Notes: generated from the sequence alone by a model not told the origin. A stretch of DNA of 64,000 nucleotides from Meiothermus sp. CFH 77666 (GCF_017497985.1 NZ_JAGDFV010000015.1:22004-86003); one strand, 5' to 3'. Positions 1 to 9,307 are shown, numbered from the stretch's first letter. Program-made: numbers and translations.

Positions 1-506
1 TCGAGATGGATGGGCAGGAGGGCTTCCTGGGCGACCTGCTGGATGGCCCGCTGGGCCTCCAGGGGCACCACCGTACCCCCGGCGGTGTTGTGGGTGTTCT
101 CCAGGGAGATAAGGCCGGTGGGGGCCTGGTGGATCGAGGTATGGATGGCGGCCCGCACCGCCTCGGGGTCGGGTACGCCGTAAGGGGCTTCCACAATCCG
201 GATGGTTCCGCCCGCGAGCACCGCGAGTGAACCCGGCTCGTATTCATAAATGTGCGCGCCTTTGGGAGCAATCACCTCCTGGCCGCGCTTCAGGTGCAGC
301 ATCAGGGCTACCTGGTTGGTCATGGTGCCGCTGGGCATGAAGAGGGCGGCCTCGAGGCCCAGCATCTCAGCGGCCAGGGCCTCCAGGCGGTTTACGGTGG
401 GGTCTTCGGCGTACACATCGTCGCCCACCTCGGCCTCGGCCATGGCCTTGCGCATGGCGGGAGTAGGTTTGGTTACGGTGTCGGAGCGGAGGTCAATCAC
501 GCGCAT
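1..506 (-). CDS. ltaE: Low-specificity L-threonine aldolase, N-terminal part (cut by window edge)
   Basis: The visible N-terminal ~168 residues match PLP-dependent threonine aldolases, which cleave L-threonine or L-allo-threonine to glycine and acetaldehyde. Family hallmarks in order are RSDTVTKPT near the start, [16 protein letters not shown] around residue 28, the [11 protein letters not shown] segment, and the [10 protein letters not shown] stretch carrying the His that stacks on PLP. The catalytic lysine lies beyond the edge, so activity cannot be judged. The ATG at 506 is favoured because a TAGCAT -10 box lies seven bases upstream, giving a leaderless mRNA. It is divergent from the next gene with only 19 bases between the two start codons. 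No other family fits these motifs. Confidence 0.93.
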   Translation of the reverse strand, partial: MRVIDLRSDTVTKPTPAMRKAMAEAEVGDDVYAEDPTVNRLEALAAEMLGLEAALFMPSGTMTNQVALMLHLKRGQEVIAPKGAHIYEYEPGSLAVLAGGTIRIVEAPYGVPDPEAVRAAIHTSIHQAPTGLISLENTHNTAGGTVVPLEAQRAIQQVAQEALLPIHL

Positions 507-525
507 AGGCTCTATGCTACTCCGG
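507..525. promoter_or_regulatory. Divergent leaderless promoter pair with interlocked -10 boxes
   Basis: On the plus strand TATGCT (513-518) is followed by 7 bases and the ATG at 526. On the minus strand TAGCAT (519-514) is followed by 7 bases and the ATG at 506. The two -10 boxes overlap almost completely, so polymerase cannot sit on both at once. That TAnnnT boxes this close mark leaderless starts is known for Deinococcota; their use here is inferred. Confidence 0.6.
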
Positions 526-1059
526 ATGGCCCGCATTCCCTACCAACCCCCCGACCTCGATGAACCCCGTTCCGCTGTGGAGGCAATCCGGCAGCGTCGC
601 GGGGGCCGACTCCTCAACCTGGATCGGATGCTCCTGCACAGCCCGCCCCTGGCAATGGGGTGGAACAGCTTCTTGGGGGCGGTGCGAAGCGAGCTTGGCC
701 TCTCGTCCAAGCTGCGCGAGCTGGCCATTTGTGGGGTGGCCGTATTGAACGGGGCCGAATACGAATTTCAGCACCATGCGCCGTTATTCCTGCAAGCGGG
801 GGGTACCCCAGCCCAGCTGGCGGCCCTGCGCAACTGGGAGCAAGCCACCGAAGACGACACGCTCTTTGACCCACAGGAAAGGGCTACGCTCCGGCTCACG
901 TTTGAGATGACCCGGAACGTGCGGGTGGACGACGAAACCTTTGCCCTGGTGAAGGCCATGTGGCCTGACCCTCGGCAGGTGGTGGAGCTGGTGGGGGTGA
1001 TTGCGGCTTACAACATGGTCTCGAGGTTCCTGGTTGCCCTCGAGGTTGAGCCAGAGTGA
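526..1059 (+). CDS. Carboxymuconolactone decarboxylase / AhpD-like family protein
   Basis: This 177-residue protein has the all-helical CMD/AhpD fold signature: a segment [27 protein letters not shown] followed by QHH, with the Glu and His typical of the family. The CxxC pair of true AhpD peroxidases is absent, so it is closer to decarboxylase-like or uncharacterised members. Members without CxxC have varied or unknown substrates. The reading frame stays open upstream to 250, but ATG 526 sits at the leaderless distance from TATGCT and avoids running through ltaE. It is a different gene from the pcaC in the protocatechuate operon at 37.9 kb. Substrate unknown. Confidence 0.75.
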   Translation: MARIPYQPPDLDEPRSAVEAIRQRRGGRLLNLDRMLLHSPPLAMGWNSFLGAVRSELGLSSKLRELAICGVAVLNGAEYEFQHHAPLFLQAGGTPAQLAALRNWEQATEDDTLFDPQERATLRLTFEMTRNVRVDDETFALVKAMWPDPRQVVELVGVIAAYNMVSRFLVALEVEPE

Positions 1060-1101
1060 AAGACGGGAATTCTCGAGCTACTCTTTGGGTGGAGTCTCCC
1101 T

Positions 1102-2697
1102 ATGGAACACCAGTCCTACGCCTATGGTAAAAATCACTGGACGCTCGAGCCCGACCTGCCCCACGTCCTGAGCCGCTTCTGGAAAGGCTGGCGGGCCCAC
1201 GAGACGGAGCTTCAGCGCTTCGGTGCCCTGGCCGGGGGCGAGGCCTACCGCGTGGCCGACCACGTGGACAAGGAGGCCCGCCCGGTCTTGGTGATGCACG
1301 ACCTAAATGGCAACCGCATAGACCGGGTGCGGCTTTCGCCGGCTCAGGAAAGCCTGAACCGCCAACTGGCCGCCATCAACCGTGCCCCCTACCAGGGGGG
1401 AAGCTGGCACCAGCACTTTGCCCAGGGCTTCCTGCTGGCCGACCCCGGCCTCTACTGCATCCAGACCATCACCAATGCCACCGTCTACGCCATTCACAAG
1501 TACGCTCCCCAGTTTGCCGCTTGGAAAGAAGATCTCTTGAACGGGCAAGCCTTTGGCGCTACCTGGATGACCGAGGTACAGGGGGGCTCGGATCTGGGGG
1601 CCAACAGGGTTCGGGCCGTACCCGACGGGGCGGTCTGGCGGCTTTACGGCGACAAGTACTTCTCCAGTGGCGCGGGCCTTACCGACTACGCGATTGTCTC
1701 GGCCCGGCCCCAGGGGGCCCCGCCGGGCCCCAAGGGCGTGGCCTTGTTTTTGGTGCCCCGCTTGAACCGCCAAGGGGAGCTCAACTACCGGGTGCGGCGG
1801 CTCAAGGACAAGCTGGCCACCCGCGCGGTGCCCTCGGGCGAGGTGGACTTTGACCACACCGAGGCCCACCTCATCGGAAAAGCCGAGGAGGGCATTTACT
1901 ACATCCTGGAAACCCTCACCCTCTCGCGGCTGGCCAACGCGGTAGGCGCACTGGGCCTGGCCCGCAAAGCCCAGCTCGAGGCCCTCTTGCGCGCCCAGCA
2001 CCGCACGGCCTTCGGCAAGAAGCTGGAAGAGCACCCCCTGATCCGGCGCGACCTGACCGACCTCTCGGTGCGGATTGCGGGCGGCCTGGCCCTCACCTTC
2101 CGTGCGGTGGCGGCCTGGGAAGAGGCTTGGACGGAGACCCCCCCTTACAGCCCTCGCTACCACTACGCCCGCCTGCTGGCCCACCTGGCCAAGGCCCGCA
2201 CCGCCGAGCACGGCACCTACTGCACCCAGCTCGGTATGGAACTCTTCGGTGGGGTGGGCTTCGTGGAGGACTTCGCCATCGCCCGGCTGGCCCGCGAGGC
2301 CCTGATTACCCCCATCTGGGAGGGCCCGGCCAACGTGCAGGCCCTGGACACCCTCGAAGTGCTCTTCCGCAAGGGGGCCGCAGAGCCCTTTGCGGAGGAG
2401 TTTCTGCCCAGGCTCGAGGCCATCGGCAGCGAGGAAGCCCGTCTGGCCCATTCCGCCCTGCAAGGCACCCTGGCTCGCCTGCAAAACCTCTCCCCGGAGG
2501 AAGCCCAGTGGCAGGCCAAGGACGCCCTGCGTACCTTGGCCGATGCCGCCACGGTGGCCCTCCTGTACGACCTCGGCAGCGAGCGCCATGACAGGCTCGC
2601 AGCCCTGTACGCCCGGCACTTCCTGCAAAAGGAGGAGTACCCGGCCTGGGCGATGCGGGAAAAAGAGGTCTGGGGCCTGGTTGGTGTCGCTGTTTAA
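1102..2697 (+). CDS. AidB-like acyl-CoA dehydrogenase
   Basis: This 531-residue flavoprotein matches the AidB branch of the acyl-CoA dehydrogenases in length (AidB is 541) and in architecture. Visible are the FAD-contacting WMTEVQGGSDLGAN block near residue 155, KYFSSGAG, the C-terminal GGVGFVED segment and IWEGPANVQALD, which carries the Glu position of this family. AidB itself binds DNA and protects against alkylation, but many homologues are plain acyl- or isovaleryl-CoA dehydrogenases, so the substrate is open. A short leader with GGTGGAG about seven bases before the ATG serves as ribosome binding site. The 3' end overlaps the convergent molybdopterin gene by four bases. Confidence 0.88.
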   Translation: MEHQSYAYGKNHWTLEPDLPHVLSRFWKGWRAHETELQRFGALAGGEAYRVADHVDKEARPVLVMHDLNGNRIDRVRLSPAQESLNRQLAAINRAPYQGGSWHQHFAQGFLLADPGLYCIQTITNATVYAIHKYAPQFAAWKEDLLNGQAFGATWMTEVQGGSDLGANRVRAVPDGAVWRLYGDKYFSSGAGLTDYAIVSARPQGAPPGPKGVALFLVPRLNRQGELNYRVRRLKDKLATRAVPSGEVDFDHTEAHLIGKAEEGIYYILETLTLSRLANAVGALGLARKAQLEALLRAQHRTAFGKKLEEHPLIRRDLTDLSVRIAGGLALTFRAVAAWEEAWTETPPYSPRYHYARLLAHLAKARTAEHGTYCTQLGMELFGGVGFVEDFAIARLAREALITPIWEGPANVQALDTLEVLFRKGAAEPFAEEFLPRLEAIGSEEARLAHSALQGTLARLQNLSPEEAQWQAKDALRTLADAATVALLYDLGSERHDRLAALYARHFLQKEEYPAWAMREKEVWGLVGVAV

Positions 2698-4709
2698 TCC
2701 AGCGCTTCCAGGCGCACCGGGTTGCTGTGGAAGGTGGAGCCTTGGCCCATGTCGGTGAGGTGTTCGCCGGTGAGCCAGTTGATGCCCTTGCCGTCGGGGG
2801 CCGACTGTTCCCACCAGGTGCCTTCCAGCACCACCGTGCCCTGAATGGGGGCCTCGCTCACCCGCACCCGCCGGATCACCGAGCCGTGCTGGGAGCGCAC
2901 CCGCACCAGGGCTCCATCCTGTACCCCGAAAGCCGCCGCATCCTCGGGGTGCACCAGCAGATGGGGCTCGCCTCCCTCGGCCCGCACCAGGCGCTCTATG
3001 TGGCCGTAGGTGCTGTTCAGGAAGTGCTTGGCCGGGGGGGTCATCAGGATCAGGGGGAAGTCCCTTGTGGGCTCGGTCAGGATGACCTGGGGTGGGGGGT
3101 CGAACTGCACCTTGCCCGAAGGGGTGCCCGCCTTTTCCGTGAAAGGCCGGTAGTCTTTGGGGATGTTCAGCCGCACGAAGCCTTCGGCTTTCAGGCGTTC
3201 CAGCGTGATGCCCTCCAGCCAGGGATGTTCGGAGTCCAGGAGCGAACGGGCCAGGGTCTCGGCGTCCCAGTAGAGGGTGGGTTCGTCCAGGCCCAGCCTT
3301 CGCCCCAGCTCGGCGAAGACCCAGGTGTTGGGACGGGCCTCGCCCTGGGGGGGCAGGAGGGCCTCGTTCCAGGAGAGGTAGTAGTGGCCGTAGGCGGTGT
3401 AGAGGTCGGGGTGCTCCAGGAAGGTGGTGGCGGGCAGCACATAATCGGCGTAGCGGGTGGTCTCGGTGAGGGCCTGCTCGAGCACCACCGTAAAAAGATC
3501 CTCGCGCAGCAAGCCCTTCTGCACCAGGTCGGAGCGGGGGGCAATCACCGCCGGGTTGGAGTTGAAGACAAACAGGGTTCGGATGGGCGGTTCCAGGGCA
3601 GTGAGGGCCGTGCCGATCTGAGTCATGTTGACCCGGCGGGGTGAGGTGGGGCGCCGGGCTAGGAGCTGCTGGCCGCCCAGAAATTCTCGGTTGAGGGCGA
3701 AGGCCCCACTGGTACTCAGAAGGGCCCCGCCGCCTGGGTACTGCCAGGCCCCGGTGAGGGCGGGCAGGAGAATGACCGCCCGCAGAGCCGAGCCTCCGCC
3801 CGGATGCCGGGTCAGGCCGTAGCTGGTGCGGATGAAGCCGGCCCTGGCCTGGGCGAACTCGAGGGCCAGCCGCTCCACCGTAGCCGCCGGTACGCCGGTG
3901 ACCGCCTCCACCCGCTCCGGTGTCCAGGCCTCGGCTACTTGCATGAAGGCCTCGAAGCCGGTGGTCACGCGGGCGATGTATGCCGCGTCGTGCAGCCCGG
4001 CTTTCACGATCACCCGGGCCATCCCGTAGGCCAGCGCCGCATCGGTTCCGGGGCGAATCTTGATGTGCTCGTCGGCAAAGCGGCTGGTGAGGTTTTCATA
4101 GGGGTCAATGTGCACGATGCGGGCCCCGTTGTGCCGGGCTTCTTTTAGGAAGGGGGTGAGGTGGGTGTGGGTGTGCAGGCTGTTGATGCCCCACAGCAGA
4201 ATAAAGCGGGCCTGGGGCACCTCCTCAGGATCGGTGCCGAAGCGGTAGCCATAGGTATTCTCCCAGGCGGCCCGTCCAGCAGTGGCGCAGATGGTGGTCT
4301 CGAGTTCGCTGGCCCCCAGGGCGCGGAAGAAGGTGAGTGGGTGCTCGTACTGCATCAGGCCCATGGTGCCCGCGTAGTGATAGGGCAGCACGGCCTCTGC
4401 CCCATGCTGCTTCAGGGTGTCTTTCAGCCGGGTGGCAATATCGTCCAGGGCCGCCTCCCAGCTCACCCGCTCGAACCGGCCTTCGCCCTTCCGGCCCACC
4501 CGCTTCAAAGGGTACAGGGGCCGCAAAGGGTGGTGCTGGCGCTCAGGGTAGCGGTAGGTCTTGACGCAGGCAAAGCCCTGGGTAATGGGGTGCTGGGGGT
4601 CGCCCTCAATTTGGAGGAGGGCATTGCGGGCCTCGTCAATGGTGGCAATCAACGAGCAGGCATCGGGGCAGTCCAGGGGACAGGTGACGCGGGCTTTGCG
4701 CACATTCAT
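2694..4709 (-). CDS. Molybdopterin oxidoreductase (DMSO-reductase family, formate-dehydrogenase-like)
   Basis: This 671-residue protein has the domain order of bis-MGD enzymes. It opens with an N-terminal [4Fe-4S] motif (Cys10, Cys14, Cys18 and Cys48, within CPLDCPDAC and FACVKT), continues with the molybdopterin core, and ends with a C-terminal dinucleotide-binding domain. There is no twin-arginine signal, so it is probably cytoplasmic. Electron acceptor and substrate cannot be read from the sequence; no partner iron-sulfur or membrane subunit lies nearby. The start at 4709 rather than an upstream ATG at 4763 puts the cysteines at the usual distance from the N-terminus and lies seven bases after a TAGCAT box. 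Confidence 0.85.
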   Translation of the reverse strand: MNVRKARVTCPLDCPDACSLIATIDEARNALLQIEGDPQHPITQGFACVKTYRYPERQHHPLRPLYPLKRVGRKGEGRFERVSWEAALDDIATRLKDTLKQHGAEAVLPYHYAGTMGLMQYEHPLTFFRALGASELETTICATAGRAAWENTYGYRFGTDPEEVPQARFILLWGINSLHTHTHLTPFLKEARHNGARIVHIDPYENLTSRFADEHIKIRPGTDAALAYGMARVIVKAGLHDAAYIARVTTGFEAFMQVAEAWTPERVEAVTGVPAATVERLALEFAQARAGFIRTSYGLTRHPGGGSALRAVILLPALTGAWQYPGGGALLSTSGAFALNREFLGGQQLLARRPTSPRRVNMTQIGTALTALEPPIRTLFVFNSNPAVIAPRSDLVQKGLLREDLFTVVLEQALTETTRYADYVLPATTFLEHPDLYTAYGHYYLSWNEALLPPQGEARPNTWVFAELGRRLGLDEPTLYWDAETLARSLLDSEHPWLEGITLERLKAEGFVRLNIPKDYRPFTEKAGTPSGKVQFDPPPQVILTEPTRDFPLILMTPPAKHFLNSTYGHIERLVRAEGGEPHLLVHPEDAAAFGVQDGALVRVRSQHGSVIRRVRVSEAPIQGTVVLEGTWWEQSAPDGKGINWLTGEHLTDMGQGSTFHSNPVRLEALD

Positions 4710-4716
4710 GCAGACT

Positions 4717-4722
4717 ATGCTA
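4717..4722 (-). promoter_or_regulatory. Leaderless -10 box of the molybdopterin oxidoreductase
   Basis: TAGCAT on the minus strand ends seven bases before the ATG at 4709, the same spacing as at ltaE. Confidence 0.5.
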
Positions 4723-4987
4723 CAGCGCTCTTCACAGACGTGGCTGCCCCTCCTGGTGGCCACCGCTCTGTCCAGGGCAAGGCTTTTTTGAAGCCGGATG
4801 ATTCAAAATATTGAGATTCTCAGAAACACCTGTCTGTGTCGGTGGATTCGCCAATGGGGGGCCAGAAACTCTGCCAGCGTTGTATCATTGCAACCACTCT
4901 TTTCCTGTGCTTCCACAGCAAAACACCTGACAGGAGCGGCCGTCTTTGGGCTATGTGAAGTTTTGGCGTGCACTTTAGATTCCGGGG

Positions 4988-5413
4988 CTATCCAAAAACT
5001 ACCGCTGGCGCATGGCCGTGGGGAATCAACTTGACGCGGCGCCCTTGTTCGGTGGACTCGAGATGAACTTCCAGGCTATCGGGAAACACCTCGGGCCTGC
5101 CCCACTCAATTAGCACCAGGCGGGCCTCGGGCAGGTAGTCCTCGAGGCCCAGGTTGTAGAGCTCCTCCTGGTCGGCCATGCGGTAGGCATCAATATGTAC
5201 CACCAGGCCCTGGGGGGTGGGGTACTCGTGAATCAGGGTATAGGTGGGGCTGGTCACCTCGCCTTTGAATCCCAGGGCCTCGGCCATGAATTTCACCAGG
5301 GTAGTCTTGCCGACGCCCATCGGCCCCGTCAGCAATACCAGGGTTCCCTCCGGCAAGCTCTGAACGAGTTGTCGGGCAAGGGTGCGGGTGTCCTCGAGGC
5401 TCTCCAGGTGCAC
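4988..5413 (-). CDS. tsaE: tRNA threonylcarbamoyladenosine biosynthesis ATPase TsaE
   Basis: At 141 residues this is the normal size for TsaE (YjeE), the ATPase that works with TsaB and TsaD to make the essential t6A37 modification of ANN-decoding tRNAs. The Walker A loop TGPMGVGKTT lies near residue 30. It is followed by the family motifs TSPTYTLIHEY and HIDAYRM, and an IEWGRPEVFP stretch in place of the usual IEWPE. The start codon is GTG at 5413, six bases after a TAAGCT box, so the message is probably leaderless. It stands alone; the partner genes are not in the window. Confidence 0.95.
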   Translation of the reverse strand: MHLESLEDTRTLARQLVQSLPEGTLVLLTGPMGVGKTTLVKFMAEALGFKGEVTSPTYTLIHEYPTPQGLVVHIDAYRMADQEELYNLGLEDYLPEARLVLIEWGRPEVFPDSLEVHLESTEQGRRVKLIPHGHAPAVVFG

Positions 5414-5419
5414 GCTTTT

Positions 5420-5425
5420 AGCTTA
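5420..5425 (-). promoter_or_regulatory. Leaderless -10 box of tsaE
   Basis: TAAGCT on the minus strand lies six bases before the GTG at 5413. The same hexamer precedes dnaX and the small membrane protein at 12448. Confidence 0.55.
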
Positions 5426-5431
5426 CTCTGT

Positions 5432-5466
5432 CGATAGCTGATAGCCGATAGTCCATGGCCGATGGC
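5432..5466. repeat. Dispersed GATAGC/GATGGC tandem-like repeat, copy 1
   Basis: A run of degenerate units (CGATAGCTGATAGCCGATAG, then CATGGCCGATGGC) lies between tsaE and the MFS gene. A very similar stretch occurs at 19769-19807, and a weaker one near 33565-33597. Confidence 0.5.
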
Positions 5467-5575
5467 AAGGCCCTATTCACTCAAACCGAACCTGCACGTG
5501 CGGCTTCTCCGATTCAGGCGAAGAATGTACCCGCTTCCTATTGGTCGAATGCGAAGGTGTCATAATGGCACGGTT

Positions 5576-6799
5576 ATGCCTTCTGCTCGAACCGCCTCCA
5601 TATCGTTCATCCTGATTTCGGTGCTTATCAACGTGATGGGACTGGGGCTGGTTATACCGGTGCTGCCCAAGCTGATCGAGACCCTGGCGGGCAGTGTGGA
5701 GGCCGGGGCGCGGCTCAACGGTCTCTTTTTTGCGGTGTATGCGGTGATGCAGTTTGCCTTTGGCCCCATTCTGGGCATGCTTTCCGACCGCTACGGGCGG
5801 CGTCCGGTGTTGCTGGCCTCGCTGGTGGGCACCGGCATCGATTATCTGATTGCGGCCCTGACGCAGTCTATCTGGGTGCTGTTTTTGGCTCGAGTCATCG
5901 CCGGGGCCCTGGGCGCCAGCCTCTCCACTGCCAACGCCTACATTGCCGACATCTCCAGGCCTGAAGAGCGGGCCCGCAACTTTGGCCTGATTGGGGCCAC
6001 GTTCGGGATGGGCTTTGTGCTGGGGCCGGTGGTGGGCGGGGTGCTGGGCAACATTGACCTGCGCCTGCCCTTCTACTTTGCCGCCGGACTGGCCTTTCTC
6101 AACTTTCTGTATGGTTACTTTGTACTGCCCGAATCGCTCAAACCGGAAAACCGCAGCCACCAAGCCAGATCGCTCAATCCCTTCACGGCCCTCTCGATTC
6201 TGGGCCAGACCCCCATCCTGCGCGGCCTGGCCTTCAGCCTCTCGCTGATCTTTCTGGCTTTTGGGGCCTTGCAAAGCGTGTGGGTGCTGTACACGGCCTA
6301 CAAGTTTGCCTGGAAGCCTTTAGAGGTGGGCTTTTCGCTGTTTCTGGTGGGACTGGGAGGGGTGATCGTGCAGGCCGGGCTGGTCAAGCCCATTGTGGCC
6401 CGGCTGGGGGAGCGCCGAGCGCTCATCCTGGCGCAGAGCATGGGCATTTTTTCCTTCACCCTGTACGGCCTGGCCACCCAGGGCTGGATGATGTACGCCA
6501 TCATTGCCCTGGCAGCTTTAAGCAACCTGGGCCAGCCCCTTATTCAATCCTTCCTGACCCGCGAGGTCTCGCCCAAGGAGCAGGGAACTTTGCAGGGTGC
6601 GCTGGCCGGCGCACAGAGCCTCACGGTGGCGGCGGGGGGGTTGTTGGGGGGCTTCCTGTTCTCGTTGGTCGCCAGGCCGGAGATTGCGCCCTGGCTGGTG
6701 GGCCTGCCCTTTTTTGTGGGGGCCTTGCTGTATCTGACCGCAGTGACCAATACCGTGCGGCTTTTTCACACCACCCCGGAGGCCAAAGCTTCCGCGTGA
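5576..6799 (+). CDS. TCR/Tet-type MFS drug exporter
   Basis: This 407-residue, 12-segment major facilitator is of the TetA type (drug:H+ antiport across the inner membrane). The loop 2-3 motif LSDRYGRRPVLLASL is intact. ANAYIADISRPEERARNFG after helix 4 and the GFVLGPVVGG motif C in helix 5 are typical of the TCR/Tet group. The frame is open to 5462, but ATG 5576 is chosen because it starts just before the first helix and follows an extended -10 like TGTCATAAT. Substrate unknown. No regulator is adjacent. Confidence 0.88.
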   Translation: MPSARTASISFILISVLINVMGLGLVIPVLPKLIETLAGSVEAGARLNGLFFAVYAVMQFAFGPILGMLSDRYGRRPVLLASLVGTGIDYLIAALTQSIWVLFLARVIAGALGASLSTANAYIADISRPEERARNFGLIGATFGMGFVLGPVVGGVLGNIDLRLPFYFAAGLAFLNFLYGYFVLPESLKPENRSHQARSLNPFTALSILGQTPILRGLAFSLSLIFLAFGALQSVWVLYTAYKFAWKPLEVGFSLFLVGLGGVIVQAGLVKPIVARLGERRALILAQSMGIFSFTLYGLATQGWMMYAIIALAALSNLGQPLIQSFLTREVSPKEQGTLQGALAGAQSLTVAAGGLLGGFLFSLVARPEIAPWLVGLPFFVGALLYLTAVTNTVRLFHTTPEAKASA

Positions 6800-6855
6800 G
6801 CCGGGGTGAGGGTCGGGGAAGTTGCAAAGGAGCTCGAGCCTGCCCGCACGGGCCA

Positions 6856-7353
6856 CTAGGGTATTTTGAAGTGCTCGAGAACCTGCCTTAGAGTCTGCAC
6901 ATCGGACTCGGTGAAACCATACAGGGTCACTTCCAGTGAGTTGGGGGCTGCGAGCAACTCGGCCAGCATGACCTCGGCCACCTCCTGGACGGGGAGTCCG
7001 GCCACGCCGGTTCCAAGCAGTGGAAAGGCTACCCTGTGCAGGTTTTTTTCCAGTGCCAGGCGCAGGGCCGCCTGGGTTGCCTGGCGAACGGTTTCCAGGC
7101 TGGCGGGCTCATCGCCCATGGCCGCCGCATGAATCACATAGCGCACCGGCAACTGCCCGGCCCCGGTCAGGGCGGCCTCGCCAACCCGTATGGGGCCGTG
7201 TCGGTTGCACTCTTCCTGGATACTGGGGCCGCCTTTGCGCCGGATGGCCCCTGCGACCCCGGCGCCCAGGATCAGGTGATTGTTGGCGGCATTCACGATG
7301 GCGTCGCCCACGAACTCGGTAATGTCGCCCTGAGCAATGTGAACCTGGGCCAT
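6856..7353 (-). CDS. Macrodomain protein (ADP-ribose binding)
   Basis: This 165-residue single-domain protein begins with the macro core: [19 protein letters not shown] near residue 8, [13 protein letters not shown] around residue 30, and a C-terminal PLLGTGVAG loop. All ADP-ribose-contacting motifs (Asp-Ile, NAAN, GVAGAI, GTG-containing loop) are present. Such proteins bind or hydrolyse ADP-ribose esters or O-acetyl-ADP-ribose in the cytoplasm. No ADP-ribosyltransferase partner is visible, so its target is unknown. The ATG at 7353 has a TACACT box six bases upstream. It is separated from the next gene, on the same strand, by 23 bases. Confidence 0.92.
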   Translation of the reverse strand: MAQVHIAQGDITEFVGDAIVNAANNHLILGAGVAGAIRRKGGPSIQEECNRHGPIRVGEAALTGAGQLPVRYVIHAAAMGDEPASLETVRQATQAALRLALEKNLHRVAFPLLGTGVAGLPVQEVAEVMLAELLAAPNSLEVTLYGFTESDVQTLRQVLEHFKIP

Positions 7354-7359
7354 GCTACC

Positions 7360-7365
7360 AGTGTA
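7360..7365 (-). promoter_or_regulatory. Leaderless -10 box of the macrodomain gene
   Basis: TACACT on the minus strand lies six bases before the ATG at 7353, so the gene can be transcribed independently of the C45 gene upstream. Confidence 0.5.
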
Positions 7366-7376
7366 GCCTGGGGGCT

Positions 7377-8444
7377 CTAAACCTTATAGCGCACGTAGGG
7401 GTTCTCGTGCGGCGGGCCGTCGGAAACCCACAGCTCCAGGGTACCCAGATTCATGATGACCGAGGCCACCGTGCGATAGGGCTCGCCCAGCGCGTACTCT
7501 TCCGGGCTGGCGGTGCGGCAGACCGCATAAGGTGCACCATCCCGGTCGGAGAGGGCCGCTTTCAGGTCGTCCAGGCCCGGCTTTTCCACTTCGCCGAGCC
7601 GCAGGCTCAGGCGGAGGGCCCGGTGGTGCGAGCGGTCGAGCCACTCGATGGGCGGCACCTCGATGCCAAAGCGTTCGGGGGCCAGGTAGTGGTTGGCGTG
7701 CACCAGCTGGCGTTCGTCCTCCCAGAGGGCAACCGCGCTGGGCGAAACCTCGATATCCACTGCCTGCGCTCCCTGCCCGATCAGAAAGTTGCCCGAAGCC
7801 GTGCGGGGGCTTTCGAGAATAGCAGCTTTGGCCTCTTCCAGCGTTTTTTGCCGCAGGGCCTGATAGGTTCGCAGGTGAAAAGGCTTGCCCAGCCCGGCCC
7901 AGTTGTCACCCACCGAGACCAGGCCGTTGATGCACAGCCCCAGCCCGTGGGAGTTGAGGCCAATCTTGCCACCAAAGATGCCCGCCTCGGTAAAGGCCAG
8001 CACCCGTGTACCGTCGGGCTCGGTGATGTGTTGCAGCGCCCCCTGCACCCCTTCCATCCAGTCCCAGTTCTGGCCCATCCACAGGTTGCCATCTTTGCTG
8101 TGGCCGGGCAGCAGGGCAAACGCCGTACAGCCGTTGGGGGCCTCGTGGCCAAACTGGTGATAAACAATCTCGTAGCGCACGTTGAGGGTGGCGATATCCA
8201 CCAGGGGCTGGCCAGACCCCGCCGCAATGCCTTCGATGCCCTCTGCATAGGCCGGGCTTTGTTGCCGGATGGCCTCGAGGTACCGCGCACCCCGTTCGCG
8301 GGCTTGGTTCGGAGAAAGTTTGCACTCAACCTCGAAACGGTGGAAGTAGACCTCCAGGTTGTGGGCAATCCGGTCTGCCAGGGCAGCGCCTTGTTTCAGG
8401 CCTTGATCGTAAGGAGAACCCGAAAGTTGAAGGTAGGGCAACAT
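7377..8444 (-). CDS. C45-family autoproteolytic acyltransferase/hydrolase
   Basis: This 355-residue protein matches peptidase family C45 (acyl-CoA:6-aminopenicillanate acyltransferase-like), Ntn-hydrolase precursors that cut themselves before a cysteine. The motif [10 protein letters not shown] places the new N-terminal nucleophile at Cys106. Other family features are MGQNWDW after it, the [18 protein letters not shown] core and the NHYLAPE segment. The natural substrate of most bacterial members is unknown; an N-acyl amino acid or peptide is likely. A CATAAT sequence lies 8 bases before the ATG. No signal peptide is visible, so it should be cytoplasmic. Confidence 0.85.
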   Translation of the reverse strand: MLPYLQLSGSPYDQGLKQGAALADRIAHNLEVYFHRFEVECKLSPNQARERGARYLEAIRQQSPAYAEGIEGIAAGSGQPLVDIATLNVRYEIVYHQFGHEAPNGCTAFALLPGHSKDGNLWMGQNWDWMEGVQGALQHITEPDGTRVLAFTEAGIFGGKIGLNSHGLGLCINGLVSVGDNWAGLGKPFHLRTYQALRQKTLEEAKAAILESPRTASGNFLIGQGAQAVDIEVSPSAVALWEDERQLVHANHYLAPERFGIEVPPIEWLDRSHHRALRLSLRLGEVEKPGLDDLKAALSDRDGAPYAVCRTASPEEYALGEPYRTVASVIMNLGTLELWVSDGPPHENPYVRYKV

Positions 8445-8493
8445 GTGCTCCCATTATGGCCCATAGACGCTCTACAGCTGCACGTAGACCTGC

Positions 8494-9285
8494 CTACCTG
8501 CTTTCCTCGAGCCCAAACACAAAGCCCGGCCCCCCGTTCCACAGGCAGTGGTCTACGTTAAAACACAGGCCATCGTTGTACTCGAGCGGGTAGAGCACCA
8601 TCTGGGGGGCATAGCCAATCAGGCTGTAGATGGGCGTGTGGCCGTGGATCAGGCGGCTTGCGCCGAGTTGCCCCAGGAATTCTTCGGTCAGGGCAATGCC
8701 TCCGTTCAGGAACGAGAACCGGCTGGCAAACTGCTCGGCCAGCGTGTCCCACGCCTCGACCCTGTCCGAGCGCAAAATATCGCCCAGGCTGCGATTGATT
8801 TGCTCCAGGTTGTCGCCGTACTCCAGGTAAAACAGACTATCGGCGTGCATCAGAAGGGTGCCCCCCACCAGGGCCAGGGCCGGGCGCTGGCGCAGCCATT
8901 CGATATGGGTCTCGTTCAGGCGCTCGAAGTCGGGCTCTTTGCCGCCCACCCGCTGCCAGATTTCGTAAAAAGTAATGCGCTGCCCCTGGCGCTTGAAGCT
9001 GGGAATTTCGACCTGGGTAAAGTGGTGTGCGGCCAGCAGCATCAGGTCGTGGTTGCCCAAAAGGGCATGTACGCCCCCCCCGGCAGCGGCAGCCTCGCCC
9101 TCGAGGCGCATCAAGAGCTCAATCACGCCGATGCCATTGGGGCCCCGGTCGGTATAGTCGCCCAGGAACCAGAGCTGGGCCTGCCCGCCCGTCCACTCGA
9201 GGGCTTCTCCCAAAAACCCCTCGCGCTGCAACAACCGGATCAGGGTTTGCAGACAGCCGTGAATGTCCCCCACCACGTAGTGCAC
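8494..9285 (-). CDS. PPP-family metallophosphatase
   Basis: All three metal-binding motifs of phosphoprotein phosphatases are present near the N-terminus: GDIHG, GDYTDRG and GNHDLM; a C-terminal HGHTP follows. At ~263 residues it is the size of bacterial PPP enzymes such as PrpA or ApaH-like proteins, which act on phosphoproteins or dinucleoside polyphosphates. The frame allows a TTG start at 9291. GTG 9285 is preferred because TACACT lies exactly six bases upstream and the protein then starts MHYVVGDIHG. It is divergent from the chromate transporter pair, with about 20 bases between the starts. Substrate not determinable. Confidence 0.9.
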   Translation of the reverse strand: MHYVVGDIHGCLQTLIRLLQREGFLGEALEWTGGQAQLWFLGDYTDRGPNGIGVIELLMRLEGEAAAAGGGVHALLGNHDLMLLAAHHFTQVEIPSFKRQGQRITFYEIWQRVGGKEPDFERLNETHIEWLRQRPALALVGGTLLMHADSLFYLEYGDNLEQINRSLGDILRSDRVEAWDTLAEQFASRFSFLNGGIALTEEFLGQLGASRLIHGHTPIYSLIGYAPQMVLYPLEYNDGLCFNVDHCLWNGGPGFVFGLEESR

Positions 9286-9291
9286 CGCCAA

Positions 9292-9301
9292 AGTGTATCA
9301 T
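9292..9301. promoter_or_regulatory. Second divergent leaderless promoter pair
   Basis: TATCAT (9296-9301) serves the GTG at 9308, and TACACT (9297-9292, minus strand) serves the GTG at 9285. Both have six-base spacers and they overlap by two bases. Confidence 0.55.
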
Positions 9302-9307
9302 CCAACC

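Noticed and set aside
250..525. N-terminal extension of the CMD-family protein
   Set aside because: It is antisense to ltaE, low in family similarity, and a good leaderless start exists at 526.
1303..2814. 503-codon minus-strand frame antisense to the acyl-CoA dehydrogenase
   Set aside because: Gly/Pro/Arg/Gln-rich shadow typical of GC-rich coding DNA; the plus-strand gene has clear family motifs.
4798..5034. 78-codon plus-strand frame between the Mo-oxidoreductase and tsaE
   Set aside because: No family features, and it runs into the 3' end of tsaE; the region reads as intergenic.
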